64,000 nt of DNA from Streptomyces sp. I6 (GCA_003725745.1 RHDP01000001.1:2819501-2883500); one strand, 5' to 3'. Shown: positions 1 to 9,842, numbered from the stretch's first letter. A program made the numbers and translations. The notes: generated by a model from the letters alone, not told the origin.

Positions 1-945
1 GGCGGGCGCATCCATCTGGTGGAACAGGGCACCGGGCCCCTGGTCCTGCTGGTCCACGGGTTCCCCGAGTCCTGGTACTCCTGGCGGCACCAGCTCCCGG
101 TGATCGCCGCGGCCGGCTACCACGCGGTCGCGATCGACGTCCGCGGCTACGGGCGGTCGTCCAAGCCCGCCGCGCGGGAGGCGTACGGGATGCTCGGCCA
201 CGTCGCCGACAACGTCGCGGTGGTGAAGGCCCTCGGCGCGGAGTCGGCGGTGGTCGTGGGGCACGACTGGGGCTCCCCCATCGCCGCGAACACCGCCCTG
301 CTGCGCCCGGATCTCTTCACCGCCGTGGCCCTGCTCAGCGTGCCCTACTCGCCCCGGGGCGCGGCCCGCCCCACCGACGCCCTCGCCGGGAGCGGCGGGG
401 GAGACGAGTTCTACATCCACTACTTCCAGAAGCCCGGCCGGGCGGAGGCCGAGATCGAACCGGACGTCAGGTCCTGGCTGGCGGGGTTCTACGCCGGGGC
501 CTCGGGCGACGCGAAGCCGTCCGCCGACGGCCCCCGCTCCTTCGTCTCGCCGGGAGGGAAGCTCTCCGACCGGTTCCCCCGCGGCCCGCTGCCCCACTGG
601 CTGAGCGAGGAGGACCTGGACTTCTACGCGGGCGAGTTCGAGCGCGGTGGGATGACCGGCCCGCTCAACCGCTACCGGAACATCGACCGGGACTGGGCGG
701 ATCTCGCGGCCTGGGACGGGGCGCCGATCACCCAGCCGTCCCTGTTCATCGGCGGTGAGCACGACGGGCCCACCGTGTGGATGGCGGACGCCATCAAGGC
801 CTACCCGACCACGCTTCCCCGCCTGGTGTCCTGCCACATCCTGGAGGGCTGCGGCCACTGGGTGCAGCAGGAACGGCCGGACGAGGTCGGCAGGCTGCTG
901 GTCGACTGGCTGCAGGCGCTTCCGGGCGGGCCCGGGCGGCCCTGA
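1..945 (+). CDS. alpha/beta hydrolase, epoxide-hydrolase type (5' end outside window)
   Basis: The reading frame is open from base 1, so the true start lies upstream; the first in-window GTG at 19 falls inside the first beta-strand and is not the start. Visible motifs are HGFPE (oxyanion loop), GHDWG (nucleophile elbow carrying Asp rather than Ser, as in epoxide hydrolases and haloalkane dehalogenases), a GEHDG acid segment and a GCGHW histidine near the C terminus. The Asp nucleophile plus HGFP favours soluble epoxide hydrolase, which would open an epoxide to a diol. A perhydrolase or dehalogenase is less likely. It ends convergently with the amino-acid permease gene. Confidence 0.85.
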   Translation, partial: GGRIHLVEQGTGPLVLLVHGFPESWYSWRHQLPVIAAAGYHAVAIDVRGYGRSSKPAAREAYGMLGHVADNVAVVKALGAESAVVVGHDWGSPIAANTALLRPDLFTAVALLSVPYSPRGAARPTDALAGSGGGDEFYIHYFQKPGRAEAEIEPDVRSWLAGFYAGASGDAKPSADGPRSFVSPGGKLSDRFPRGPLPHWLSEEDLDFYAGEFERGGMTGPLNRYRNIDRDWADLAAWDGAPITQPSLFIGGEHDGPTVWMADAIKAYPTTLPRLVSCHILEGCGHWVQQERPDEVGRLLVDWLQALPGGPGRP

Positions 946-1199
946 CTCGCGGGCCGGAAGGACCCGCGGCTACCGGCCCCGGACGGCTCCGGCGGCTCCG
1001 GCGGCTCCGGAAAGACCAAAGACCCCCGGCTACCGGCCCCGGACGATTCCGGACGGCCGCCGGCGACTCCGGAAGGACCCCCGGCTACCGGCCGCGGACA
1101 GCTCCGGAAGGACCGGCTACCGGCCACCGCCGGCCCCCGAGACCGCACGGCCCGGGCCCCACTCCCCGGGGCCCGGGCGCTTCGCGGGGGCCGCGGACG
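946..1199. repeat. intergenic G/C-rich imperfect repeats between convergent genes
   Basis: The 254-bp space between two convergent stop codons holds four copies of GGCTACCGGCC (about 968, 1028, 1083 and 1115), each set in a GGACCC...CCGGA context. No gene is supported; the open frames here are by-products of the biased composition. It may act as a transcription-termination zone. Confidence 0.6.
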
Positions 1200-2759
1200 T
1201 CAGTCCTGGGCCACCAGTGACGGGGTGTCCTTCGTCAGGACCTCGCCGCGGAAGAACGCCGGGCTGCGGCGCCGCATGACCATCATGATCACTCCGCCGA
1301 GGAGCAGCAGGCCGACGCCGATCACGAAGACCGAGCCGACGCCGAAGACCGAGGAGCCGGAGCCGTACGCCGGGTCCCACATGTCGAAGAGGGTCTTGCC
1401 GAACACGGCCGAGAGCAGCACGCCGCCGAGGACCGGGAAGAGGCCCTTGAAGGCGAAGTCGCGGCCCGAGCGGAAGAGCTCGGCGCGGAAGTACCAGGCG
1501 CAGGCGAAGGCGGTGAGCGCGTAGTAGAAGCAGATCATCAGGCCGAGCGCGTAGATCGTGTCGATCAGCACGTGCTCGCTGACGAGCGTCATCACGGTGT
1601 AGAACGCGCCGGTCGCGATGCCCGCGACGACGGTGGCACGGCCGGGGACCTTGAAGCGCGGGTGGACCTCGGAGAACGACCCCGGCAGGGCCTCGTACGA
1701 GGACATGGCGAGCACGGTGCGGGCGACCGGGATGAACGTGGTCTGGAGGCTCGCCGCGGCGGAGGCGAGCACGGCGACGAACAGGGCCACGCCCAGGACC
1801 GGGCCCATGACGGGGCCGGCGAGCGCGGCGAAGACGTTGTCGGAGGTCTCCGGGTTGGCGAGGCCGAGGCCCTTGTCGCCCGACCCGACGGCCATCTGGG
1901 CGGCGATGCCGGTGGCGAGGTACGAGCCGACGAGGACGACCATCGCGATGAGGGCGCCGCGGCCGGGTGTCCGGTCGGAGCCGGTGGTCTCCTCGTTGGT
2001 GGACAGGCAGGCGTCCCAGCCCCAGTACATGAAGATCGACAGCGACAGGCCGGCGGTGAAGGCCGCGAAGGACTGGACCGCGAAGGGGTTCATCCAGGAC
2101 CAGGAGAAGTCGACGCCGGTGTCGAAGGCCCCTGCCCCGGCCTTCTGCAGGGCCATCGTGACGAACACGGCCAGCACGACGAGCTGGAGGGCGACCAGGG
2201 CGTACTGCACGCGCTTGGTGGCGGTCATGCCGCGGTAGCTGATCGCGGTGGCGACGGCGATCAGCAGGAGGCAGGTGAGGATGTGGACGGCCTTGTTGCC
2301 GTCGAGGGCCGCGACCGATTCGCTGCCCGTGATCTCACCCGCGAGCAGCCAGAAGTACGAGGTCGCGACACCGGCGAGGTTGGAGAGCACGATGATCGTC
2401 GCGATCACCAGGCCCCAGCCGCACATCCAGCCCACGCGCGGGCCGAAGGCCTTGACCGTCCAGGTGAAGGAGGTGCCGGAGTCCGGCATCACCCGGTTCA
2501 GCTCGCGGTAGGCGAAGGCGACGAGCAGCATCGGCAGGAAGCCGGCCAGGAACACGGCGGGCATCTGCAGGCCGACCTCGCCGGCGGTGGAGCCGAGGGT
2601 CGAGGTCAGGCAGTACACGGGGGCGACCGTCGAGATTCCGATGACGGCGCTGCCGAGGAGGCCGACGGAGTTCTTCTCCAGCCCCTTGGGCCGGACGCCC
2701 CCTTCGGAGCGTCCCCGTACCGTGTCCCCGATCCGGGGCCGCGTCTCCAGCTGAGTCAT
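1200..2759 (-). CDS. APC-superfamily amino acid permease
   Basis: 519 residues with about 12 hydrophobic membrane segments. It opens with a short polar tail, then KGLEKNSVGLLGSAVIGIS and an SGTSFTWTVKAFGP segment typical of APC-family (amino acid/polyamine/organocation) transporters, which import substrate with protons or by exchange. The length is normal for the family. The ATG at 2759 has no recognisable Shine-Dalgarno: the adjacent bases read CCTCCT on the coding strand. It may therefore be leaderless or start elsewhere. Substrate cannot be told from sequence. No operator of the CTGACG type precedes it. Confidence 0.9.
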   Translation of the reverse strand: MTQLETRPRIGDTVRGRSEGGVRPKGLEKNSVGLLGSAVIGISTVAPVYCLTSTLGSTAGEVGLQMPAVFLAGFLPMLLVAFAYRELNRVMPDSGTSFTWTVKAFGPRVGWMCGWGLVIATIIVLSNLAGVATSYFWLLAGEITGSESVAALDGNKAVHILTCLLLIAVATAISYRGMTATKRVQYALVALQLVVLAVFVTMALQKAGAGAFDTGVDFSWSWMNPFAVQSFAAFTAGLSLSIFMYWGWDACLSTNEETTGSDRTPGRGALIAMVVLVGSYLATGIAAQMAVGSGDKGLGLANPETSDNVFAALAGPVMGPVLGVALFVAVLASAAASLQTTFIPVARTVLAMSSYEALPGSFSEVHPRFKVPGRATVVAGIATGAFYTVMTLVSEHVLIDTIYALGLMICFYYALTAFACAWYFRAELFRSGRDFAFKGLFPVLGGVLLSAVFGKTLFDMWDPAYGSGSSVFGVGSVFVIGVGLLLLGGVIMMVMRRRSPAFFRGEVLTKDTPSLVAQD

Positions 2760-2993
2760 GAGGAGGACGTTAAGGGCTGCGGTTCCCGTATCCGGGTGGT
2801 TGCGGGTTCACTTGCACGACCTTGGATAGTCATGCAATGCGCGAATTTCGCCATGGATTGCAAGGCTGAGAGGGTAAACATGGCATGAATGCGCAGGCAC
2901 CGAATGCCAGGTTCCGGATTGCGAAAACCGCAGCTGTGTCTGTTTTGCCCGTTTGCAAAATTTCCCGTGACCTACGTCTCCCCGCCGGCCCGC

Positions 2994-4586
2994 TCACCCG
3001 CCGGACCACACGATCGCCTGCAGTTCGCTGTACGCGTGCAGCGCGTAGGAGCCCACATCCCGCCCCACTCCGCTCTTCTTGAAGCCGCCGAACGGCGCCT
3101 CCATGTTCCGGCCGACCGTGTTGACGCCGACCCCGCCGGCCCGCAGCCGCCGCGCCACCCGGAACGCCCGGGCCACGTCACCCGACCAGACGTAGTCGAT
3201 CAGCCCGTAGTCGCTGTCGTTGGCCAGCTCCACCCCCTCCTCCTCGTCGTCGAAAGGCACCACGACCACCACGGGACCGAAGATCTCCTCCCGGACGACG
3301 CGCATTCCGCTGCCGCAGTCGGCGAGGAGCGCCGGGGCGACGTAGAAGCCGCGCGCCGTGCCGGGCCGCTCCCCGCCGGCCACCAGGCGCGCCCCCTCCT
3401 TCCTCCCCAGCTCGATGTACGCCTCGACGCGATCCCGGTGTGCGGCGGAGATCACCGGGCCGACCACGGTGTCCCGATCCGCCGGGTCGCCGACCCTCAG
3501 CCGGCCCGCGAACGCGCCGAGCCGCTCGACCAGCCGGTCGTACACCCCTCGCTGGGCCAGCACCCGGGTCGGCGCGGTGCAGATCTGGCCGCTGTAGAAG
3601 GCGAACGTCGTACCGATGCCCAGCACCGCGGAGTCGAGATCGGCGTCGTCGAAGACCAGCGCGGCGCCCTTGCCACCCAGCTCCATCAACTGCCGCTTCA
3701 CACTCCGCCCGCACACCTCGCCGATGCGCTGCCCGACGGCCGTGGAACCGGTGAAGCTGACCATGTCGACGTCGGGCGAGTCCACGGCCGCCTCCCCCAC
3801 CTCCGCCCGGGAACCGCTCACCACGTTGACGACCCCCGGCGGGGCGCCGGCCTCCGCGAGCGCCTCCGCCATCCGGTACACCGACAACGGGTCCTGCGGA
3901 GCGGGCTTCACCACGACCGTGTTGCCCATCGCCAGGGCCGGGGCGACCTTGCCCGCCGGGTTCGCCCAGGGGTTGTTGTACGAGGTGATGCAGGTGACCA
4001 CCCCCACCGGGCGGCGCGCTGCGAGCGCCCCGAAGACACCCGCCCGCCCCATCGGCCCGGCTTCGACGACCTGCGGCGGCAGTCCCCGCTCGACCGGCTC
4101 CAGCGCGCCCTTGGCATACCTGCGGAACCGGGACACCCCGACCCCGACCTGCATGGCCCGCGCAGTGCCCGCGGTGGCGCCGGTCTCGGCCCGGGCGAGT
4201 TCCGCGTACGCCTCGAACTCGCGGCGGATCACGTCGGCGGCCCGGTCCAGGACCGCCGCCCGCTCCTCGGGGGCCGTGCGCGACCACGCCTCGAACGCGT
4301 CCCGCGCCTCCGCGGCCGCCTCGTACACCTGGTCCCGGCTCGCCTCGGGGGCGAGGCCGACGACCTCCTCCGTGGCCGGGTTCACCACCTCGTAGTGGCC
4401 CCTGTCCGGCTCGACCCACTCCCCGCCGATGAAGAGCCGCTGCGCCGGAAGCCGCTGCGGCGCGGACCGTCGAGGCGCGGCGGACCGCTGCGGCACGGCG
4501 GACCCTCGCGGCACGGCGGGCTGGCGCGGCGCGCTGGGCTGCGGGGGCGTGGCGGACCGCGGCGGCGTGTCGGGCTGCCGCGTCAC
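2994..4586 (-). CDS. aldehyde dehydrogenase (NAD(P)+-dependent)
   Basis: 530 residues from a GTG overlapping the stop of the upstream D-aminoacylase gene (GTGA), so the two are translationally coupled. The catalytic domain begins around residue 45 (LFIGGEWVEP). It has the Asn of TSYNNPW, the general-base Glu in ELGGK, the cofactor FTGST motif, the nucleophilic Cys in GQICTA and the EIFGPV motif, so it should be active in oxidising an aldehyde to an acid. The first 45 residues are a Pro/Arg/Ser low-complexity tail encoded by imperfect G/C repeats, unusual for the family; the real start could be later. Confidence 0.88.
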   Translation of the reverse strand: MTRQPDTPPRSATPPQPSAPRQPAVPRGSAVPQRSAAPRRSAPQRLPAQRLFIGGEWVEPDRGHYEVVNPATEEVVGLAPEASRDQVYEAAAEARDAFEAWSRTAPEERAAVLDRAADVIRREFEAYAELARAETGATAGTARAMQVGVGVSRFRRYAKGALEPVERGLPPQVVEAGPMGRAGVFGALAARRPVGVVTCITSYNNPWANPAGKVAPALAMGNTVVVKPAPQDPLSVYRMAEALAEAGAPPGVVNVVSGSRAEVGEAAVDSPDVDMVSFTGSTAVGQRIGEVCGRSVKRQLMELGGKGAALVFDDADLDSAVLGIGTTFAFYSGQICTAPTRVLAQRGVYDRLVERLGAFAGRLRVGDPADRDTVVGPVISAAHRDRVEAYIELGRKEGARLVAGGERPGTARGFYVAPALLADCGSGMRVVREEIFGPVVVVVPFDDEEEGVELANDSDYGLIDYVWSGDVARAFRVARRLRAGGVGVNTVGRNMEAPFGGFKKSGVGRDVGSYALHAYSELQAIVWSGG

Positions 4587-6322
4587 TTGGTACTCACCGT
4601 CCCGGTGTCGCGGCCCGAGCGCAGCACCCGGCCCGGCACGGCACCGGTCACCCGGTCCTCGCGGATGACCTCGACCCCGTTGACCCGCACGGACACCACA
4701 CCCTCCGGGCGGGAGTCGAGCCGCGGGCTGTCGCCGGGCAGGTCGTGGACGAGGGTCGCCGGTCCCGCGTCGATCCGCTCCGGGTCGAAGAGGACCAGGT
4801 CCGCGTGGTGGCCCCCGGCCACCCGGCCCCGCCCCCGCAGCCCGAACAGCCGCGCCGGGTCGTCGGTCAGCATCCGCACCGCCTCCTCCAGGCCCACCAG
4901 CTTCCGGCCGCGCAGGCAGTCGCCGAGGAACCTCGTCGTGTACGGCGCCCCGCACATCCGGTCCAGGTGCGCACCCGCGTCGGAGCCGCCGAGCAGTACG
5001 TCCTCGTGCCGCCAGGTCTCCGCCCGCAGCGCCCAGCTGGCCGGGTCGTTGTCGCTGGGCATCGGCCACAGGACCGTACGCAGGGAGTCGTTGGCGCAGA
5101 TCTCCACCAGGCACCGGAAGGCGTCCTGGCCGCGCTCCGCGGCGACATCGCGCACGACACGTCCGGTGAGGCCGTCGTTCGCCGCGGAGTAGGTGTCACC
5201 GATGACGTACCGGTCGAAGTCGGCGAGCCTGCGGAAGACACCCGCCTCCCGTGATCGGGCGCGCCGCAGCATCCGGGCGCGGACGTCCGGGTCGCGGAGC
5301 TTCGCGATCCGCTCCGGGACGGGCAGACCCAGGATCTCGCCCCAGCCGGGGATGAGGTTGAGGGCGCAGAAGGTGCCCAGGGACATGTTCATCGGGGTGA
5401 GGATGGGCATGGTGAGGGCGACGATGCGGCCTCCGGCCCGGCGGGCCCGTTCACTCGGCACGAGCTGGCGGGGGACGCGATCGGGGACGGCCGCGTCGAC
5501 GGTGAGCACGTTCCAGTTGAGCGGCCGGCCCGCGGCGGCGCTCATCTCGACGAGCAGGTCGATCTCCGCGTCCGCGAACCGGTCGAGGCAGCCCGCGACG
5601 ATGGCCTCGAGCTGGGTGCCCTCGCACTCGCCGACGGCACGGGAGAGCGCCAGGAGTTCGGCGGGCTCCGCGTGCCGGGAGGCCACCGGGGCGCCGTCGC
5701 CGTCGGTGTGGGTGGACGACTGGGTGGTGGACAGTCCCCAGGCACCGGCGTCCATGGCGTCCCGCAGGAGCGCCGTCATCTGGCGGAGCTGCTCACCGGT
5801 GGGCCGGCCGCCGGTCGCGGACGGGCCCATGACATGGCGTCGCAGGGCGCAGTGGCCCACCATGAAGCCGGCGTTGACGGCGATACGGCCGTCGAGCGCG
5901 TCCAGGTACTCACCGAAGGTGTGCCAGTCCCACGGCGCCCCCTCCTCCAGCGCGACCAGGGACATGCCCTCGACCTTGGACATCATCCGCCGTGTGTAGT
6001 CGGCGTCCTCGGGGCGGCCGGGGTTGAGCGGCGCGAGGGTGAACCCGCAGTTGCCGCCGACGACCGTGGTCACGCCGTGGTTCAGGGACGGGGTGGCGTA
6101 CGGGTCCCAGAACAGCTGGGCGTCGTAGTGCGTGTGCGGGTCGACGAAACCGGGGGCGAGGACCAGCCCGGCCGCGTCCTCGGTGGTCCTGGCCTCCTCG
6201 GTGACGGTGCCGGGGCCGGCGATCACGGCGATGCGGCCGTCGCGGATGCCGACGTCGGCGCTTCGGGCGGGGGCGCCGGTGCCGTCGACGAGGGTCGCGC
6301 GCGTGATGAGGTGGTCGAGCAT
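4583..6322 (-). CDS. N-acyl-D-amino-acid deacylase (D-aminoacylase) family amidohydrolase
   Basis: 579 residues. The ATG at 6322 has a good AAAGGGA ribosome site five bases upstream. The N terminus reads LITRATLVDGTGAP, followed by the metal-binding motif FVDPHTHYD near residue 65, the hallmark of the D-aminoacylase/dihydropyrimidinase amidohydrolases that deacylate N-acyl-D-amino acids or cleave cyclic amides. The C-terminal beta-sandwich (HADLVLFDPERI) is present. It overlaps the aldehyde dehydrogenase by four bases, which suggests a two-gene operon. The exact substrate is unknown. Confidence 0.87.
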   Translation of the reverse strand: MLDHLITRATLVDGTGAPARSADVGIRDGRIAVIAGPGTVTEEARTTEDAAGLVLAPGFVDPHTHYDAQLFWDPYATPSLNHGVTTVVGGNCGFTLAPLNPGRPEDADYTRRMMSKVEGMSLVALEEGAPWDWHTFGEYLDALDGRIAVNAGFMVGHCALRRHVMGPSATGGRPTGEQLRQMTALLRDAMDAGAWGLSTTQSSTHTDGDGAPVASRHAEPAELLALSRAVGECEGTQLEAIVAGCLDRFADAEIDLLVEMSAAAGRPLNWNVLTVDAAVPDRVPRQLVPSERARRAGGRIVALTMPILTPMNMSLGTFCALNLIPGWGEILGLPVPERIAKLRDPDVRARMLRRARSREAGVFRRLADFDRYVIGDTYSAANDGLTGRVVRDVAAERGQDAFRCLVEICANDSLRTVLWPMPSDNDPASWALRAETWRHEDVLLGGSDAGAHLDRMCGAPYTTRFLGDCLRGRKLVGLEEAVRMLTDDPARLFGLRGRGRVAGGHHADLVLFDPERIDAGPATLVHDLPGDSPRLDSRPEGVVSVRVNGVEVIREDRVTGAVPGRVLRSGRDTGTVSTK

Positions 6323-6881
6323 GGTCGTCCCTTTCGCGTGCGGGGCGCCGGGGTTGCGCCGGATGGAGGGGCGGGCGCGGTACGGGGAGGAGCAGCAGTG
6401 CGGGGAGAGAGGGAGGAGGGGGAGGAGAGGGAGGCGGGACAGGTGCGGTGCGGGGCGGGATGGGGCGGAGAGAGCGGTACAGGACGGGGGAGGGTTGCGG
6501 GAACGGGTGTGGCCCGATCGGGGGGTGCGGCGGCCGGCCGCGGCCGCGCGACCCTCCGACCGGGCCGGATGCGGGAGGCGGCCCGGGATGCCGCCGCCCG
6601 CGGTCCTCTGGTGGACGGGGCCGCGCCTCCCCGGTCCGGACGGCGCGCCCCGGCACCGGCGACGGAACGAGCGCCCCGGTGGCAGTCGGCCGGCAGGCAC
6701 CCGGTCCGGCAGGGGTCGGTCCCGTGCGGGGAGGCACAGGCCAGGGCCGACTCGGCTCCGGGCCGGATCGGGGCCGTCGGGGCCGGATCGAGCCGGGGAG
6801 TCCGGGGAGATCCGGCTCCGGGCCGGACCGGGACCCGGGCCCCGGGGCGGGGAAGGCGCCGGCCTGAGCCTCAGGCCCCGG
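6323..6881. other. 559-bp gene-poor spacer upstream of the D-aminoacylase gene
   Basis: No coding frame with convincing protein features was found. The part next to the D-aminoacylase start (about 6360-6450) is a G-rich purine tract with GGGAGGAG runs on the plus strand. The middle and far parts are simple GGCCGGATC / CCGGGGA repeats. It must hold the D-aminoacylase promoter, but I could not pick out -10/-35 boxes. Confidence 0.5.
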
Positions 6882-8009
6882 TCACGCGGCCTCGCGGAAG
6901 CGCGTCGTACGGTGCACCGGATCCGTGTCGATCTTCGGGATGACGTGTTCGCCGACCAGCCGGATCGTGCGGAGGGTGTCCTCCTTGGAGATCCCGATCG
7001 GCAGGCCGAACGACAGCTGGTCCGCGCCCGCCTGCTCCCACCGCTTGCACTGCGCCAGGACCTCGTCGGGGTCGCCGCAGATCAGCAGCTCCTCCTGGAT
7101 GAGGAGTTCGATGAGTTCCTCGTCGTACTGCGGCAGGGTCTCGGGCCAGACCGGGAAGCCCTCGGGCCGCGGGAAGGTGTCGTGGTAGCGGAAGACCAGT
7201 GACTGCAGGTAGTGCAGACCGCCGGCCGCCGCGGTGCGCACCGCCTCCGCGTGGGTGGGGGCGCAGACGGCGGTGGACGTCACCATCACGTTGTCGTTGA
7301 CGTAGTCGCCGATGGGGTCGGCCTCGCGGATCGCGGTCTTGTACTGCTCCAGCACCCACTCCATGTCGGAGACCTTCTGGACGCTGAAGCCCAGCACGCC
7401 GAGCCCTTTGCGGGCCGCCATGGCGTAGGAGGGCGGGGATCCGGCCGCGTACCACATGGGCGGATGGGACTTCCCGTAGGGCTTGGGCAGGACCTTGCGC
7501 GGGGGCAGGGACCAGTGCTTCCCCTGGAAGCCCTGGTACTCGTCCTGGAGCCACATCTTGGGGAACTCGGCGATGGTCTCTTCCCATATCTCCTTGGTGT
7601 GGTTCATGTCGGTGATGCCCGGGAGGAAGCCGAGGATCTCGTGCGAGCCGGCGCCGCGCCCGGAGCCGAACTCATGGCGGCCCTCGCTGAGGTGGTCGAG
7701 CATGGCGACCTTCTCGGCGACCTTGACGGGGTGGTTGACCTGCGCCAGCGGGTTGAAGATGCCCGCGCCGAGATGGATCCGCTCGGTGGCGTGGGCCAGG
7801 TAGCCGAGGAAGACGTCGTTGGCGGAGAGGTGCGAGTACTCCTCCAGGAAGTGGTGCTCCGAGGCCCAGGCGTACTTGAAGCCCGACTTGTCGGCCTGGA
7901 TGACGTACTCGGTCTCCTCCATGAGCGCCCTGTGCTCGGCGAGCGGGTCGGTCTCGGCGCGCCTGCCGACGTAACCCTGAACAAAGAGCCCGAATTCCAC
8001 GGGTTTCAC
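6882..8009 (-). CDS. LLM-class (luciferase-like) flavin-dependent oxidoreductase
   Basis: 375 residues from a GTG. It opens with the first TIM-barrel strand VEFGLFVQGYVG, then ASEHHFLEEYSHLSAND, a luciferase-like active-site segment, and LGAGIFNPLAQVNHP. It belongs to the bacterial luciferase-like superfamily, which uses FMNH2 or F420H2 for monooxygenation or hydride transfer. Two perfect CTGACG-NNN-CGTCAG palindromes lie immediately upstream (8026-8042 and 8101-8121), so it is a clear member of the proposed regulon. The SDR gene ends inside the distal site, so this gene probably has its own promoter. Confidence 0.87.
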   Translation of the reverse strand: MKPVEFGLFVQGYVGRRAETDPLAEHRALMEETEYVIQADKSGFKYAWASEHHFLEEYSHLSANDVFLGYLAHATERIHLGAGIFNPLAQVNHPVKVAEKVAMLDHLSEGRHEFGSGRGAGSHEILGFLPGITDMNHTKEIWEETIAEFPKMWLQDEYQGFQGKHWSLPPRKVLPKPYGKSHPPMWYAAGSPPSYAMAARKGLGVLGFSVQKVSDMEWVLEQYKTAIREADPIGDYVNDNVMVTSTAVCAPTHAEAVRTAAAGGLHYLQSLVFRYHDTFPRPEGFPVWPETLPQYDEELIELLIQEELLICGDPDEVLAQCKRWEQAGADQLSFGLPIGISKEDTLRTIRLVGEHVIPKIDTDPVHRTTRFREAA

Positions 8010-8025
8010 CGTCCCGTCCTACGTT

Positions 8026-8042
8026 TCTGACGCATCGTCAGA
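8026..8042. promoter_or_regulatory. palindromic operator CTGACG-CAT-CGTCAG
   Basis: A perfect inverted repeat with 7-base arms TCTGACG/CGTCAGA and a 3-base spacer, 17 bp upstream of the luciferase-like gene start. It is the proximal of two copies. The spacing puts it over the likely promoter or transcript start, as expected for a TetR-type repressor site. Confidence 0.75.
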
Positions 8043-8100
8043 TCTGTTGTCGACCGACTGTTCCACCGCGCGTCCGGAGCGTCAAGAGAGGCCGGGCAAC

Positions 8101-8121
8101 TATCTGACGCTACGTCAGATA
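8101..8121. promoter_or_regulatory. palindromic operator, longest arms in the window
   Basis: A perfect inverted repeat with 9-base arms TATCTGACG and CGTCAGATA around the spacer CTA. It overlaps the last codons and TGA stop of the SDR gene and lies about 90 bp upstream of the luciferase-like gene. It is the best match to the extended consensus. Confidence 0.75.
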
Positions 8122-8867
8122 ACGTGGACGCCGGCCAGCCAGCCTCCGTCCACGACGAAGGGCTGGCCGGTGATGTACGAGGAGTCGTCACAGGACAGGA
8201 AGAGCGCCAGCCGCGCCACCTCCTCCGGCCGCCCGACCCGCCCGAGCGGCACCAGCCGCCGGTACAGCTCGTCCAGCGCCTCCGGGTCCGCGCCGTCCGG
8301 GTTGCTCATCGGGGTGTCCACCGCGCCCGGGCACACCGCGTTGACCCGGATCCGCTTCGCCGCGAGCTCGATGGCGGCCACCCTGGTCAGGCCCAGGATC
8401 GCGTGCTTGGTCGCGGCGTACGCGCCCACGTACGACATGCCCGTGAGCGCCGTGTACGAGGCGGTGTTGACGATCGTGCCGCCGCCGGCGGCCGCGATCT
8501 CGGGCGCGACGGTCCTGATCCCCAGGAACACGCCGGTCTGGTTGACCCGGACGATCTGCTGGAACTCCTCCAGGGGAGTGCTGACCAGTTCGTTGAAGCG
8601 CAGGATGCCCGCGTTGTTGACCAGGCCGTCGACGCGGCCGAAGGCGTCCCTGGCGGCCGCGACGGCGGCGGCCCACCCGTCCTCGTCGCCGACGTCGAGA
8701 TGGACGTACAGGCCCCCGAGTTCCTCGGCGACCTCCTCGCCGCGGTCGTCGAGGACGTCCGCGAGGACGACCCGGGCACCCTCCGCGGCGAAGAGCCGCG
8801 CCGCCGCCTCGCCCTGCCCCCGGGCCGCACCCGTGACGATGACGACGCGCCCGTCCAGCTTCCCCAT
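8115..8867 (-). CDS. short-chain dehydrogenase/reductase (SDR)
   Basis: 250 residues, a classical SDR: cofactor motif TGAARGQG near residue 12, LADVLDD after beta-2 (favouring NAD(H)), NNAG, catalytic Ser in NTASY, and YAATK. The C terminus is FVVDGGW. It is related to hydroxysteroid/3-oxoacyl-type SDRs and should interconvert an alcohol and a ketone. It follows the second luciferase-like gene by nine bases on the same strand, so these two are probably co-transcribed. An operator for the next gene overlaps its stop codon. Confidence 0.88.
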   Translation of the reverse strand: MGKLDGRVVIVTGAARGQGEAAARLFAAEGARVVLADVLDDRGEEVAEELGGLYVHLDVGDEDGWAAAVAAARDAFGRVDGLVNNAGILRFNELVSTPLEEFQQIVRVNQTGVFLGIRTVAPEIAAAGGGTIVNTASYTALTGMSYVGAYAATKHAILGLTRVAAIELAAKRIRVNAVCPGAVDTPMSNPDGADPEALDELYRRLVPLGRVGRPEEVARLALFLSCDDSSYITGQPFVVDGGWLAGVHVI

Positions 8868-8876
8868 GCCGTACCC

Positions 8877-9800
8877 CTAACGTCCGAGTCGCGGCGCCAC
8901 CTCCGCTGCGAAGGCCGCCATCTGGTCGGTGAGTTCACTGCGGCTCCGGCTGCGGAACCGCACCTGGATCTGGTCCACGCCCATGGCGCCGTACTCGCGC
9001 AGCGACTCGGCGAGCACCTCGGGCTCGCCGGTCAGCGTGCGCCGGCCGGTGTCCCAGCCGGCGCGGCCGACGTACAGGGGTTCGGTGATCGCACCCACCA
9101 CGAGGGGGTCCCCGACACCGGCCTCCTCGCGCAGCGTCCGCAGCCGGGCGATCTGCCGGGGCAGACGGTCGCGTGGATCGCCCTGCGGGAGCCAGCCGTC
9201 CCCCTTCAGGGCGGCCCGGCGCACGGCGGCCGGCGAGGAGCCGCCGACCCACACCGGCACCCGGGCCTGGACGGGCCGCGGTCTCTGCCCGAGCCCCGCG
9301 AAGGCGAACCGCTTCCCGGCGAAACTCGGGAACTCCTCCGGTCCGAGCGCCGCCCTGAGCGCGTCGATCGTCTCGTCGAGGAGGGCGCCGCGTCCCTCGA
9401 AGTCGGCGCCGAGCGCCTCGAACTCCTCGCGCACATGCCCTGCGCCGACCCCGAGGACCAGCCGCCCGCCGGACAGATGGTCGAGGGTCGCGTACTGCTT
9501 GGCGGTGACCAGCGGATGGCGCAGCCCGACGACGGCGACATGGCTGAGCAGCCGCACCCGCTCGGTCGCCGCGGCCAGGAAGGACAGCGTGGCGACGGGG
9601 TCGTACCAGACGGTCGACATCGCCCCGGCGAGGCGCTGCGGGATCGCGACATGGTCGCAGACGGCGATGTAGGCGAAGCCGGCCCGGTCGGCGGTTCGGG
9701 CGATCGCGACCAGGTCGTCCGGGCCCGCGGCCGCCTCCCAGCACTCGGCGAAGACGGTGCTCTGCGACTGAACCGGGAGCTGCATCCCGTACACCACCAT
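8877..9800 (-). CDS. LLM-class F420-dependent oxidoreductase
   Basis: 307 residues. The ATG at 9800 has GAAGGGA upstream. MVVYGMQLPVQSQS, AYIAVCDHVAIP and LDHLSGGRLVLGVGAG are typical of the F420-dependent luciferase-like proteins of actinobacteria (TIGR03619 type). It lies in the same orientation as and directly upstream of the SDR. It is distinct from the 375-residue luciferase-like protein nearby and only distantly similar. Its upstream region carries a direct-repeat array of the operator half-site rather than the palindrome. Substrate unknown. Confidence 0.86.
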   Translation of the reverse strand: MVVYGMQLPVQSQSTVFAECWEAAAGPDDLVAIARTADRAGFAYIAVCDHVAIPQRLAGAMSTVWYDPVATLSFLAAATERVRLLSHVAVVGLRHPLVTAKQYATLDHLSGGRLVLGVGAGHVREEFEALGADFEGRGALLDETIDALRAALGPEEFPSFAGKRFAFAGLGQRPRPVQARVPVWVGGSSPAAVRRAALKGDGWLPQGDPRDRLPRQIARLRTLREEAGVGDPLVVGAITEPLYVGRAGWDTGRRTLTGEPEVLAESLREYGAMGVDQIQVRFRSRSRSELTDQMAAFAAEVAPRLGR

Positions 9801-9842
9801 GTGCCGGTCCCTTCGCCAACGCCTCTGGCGGTTCGCCTTGTC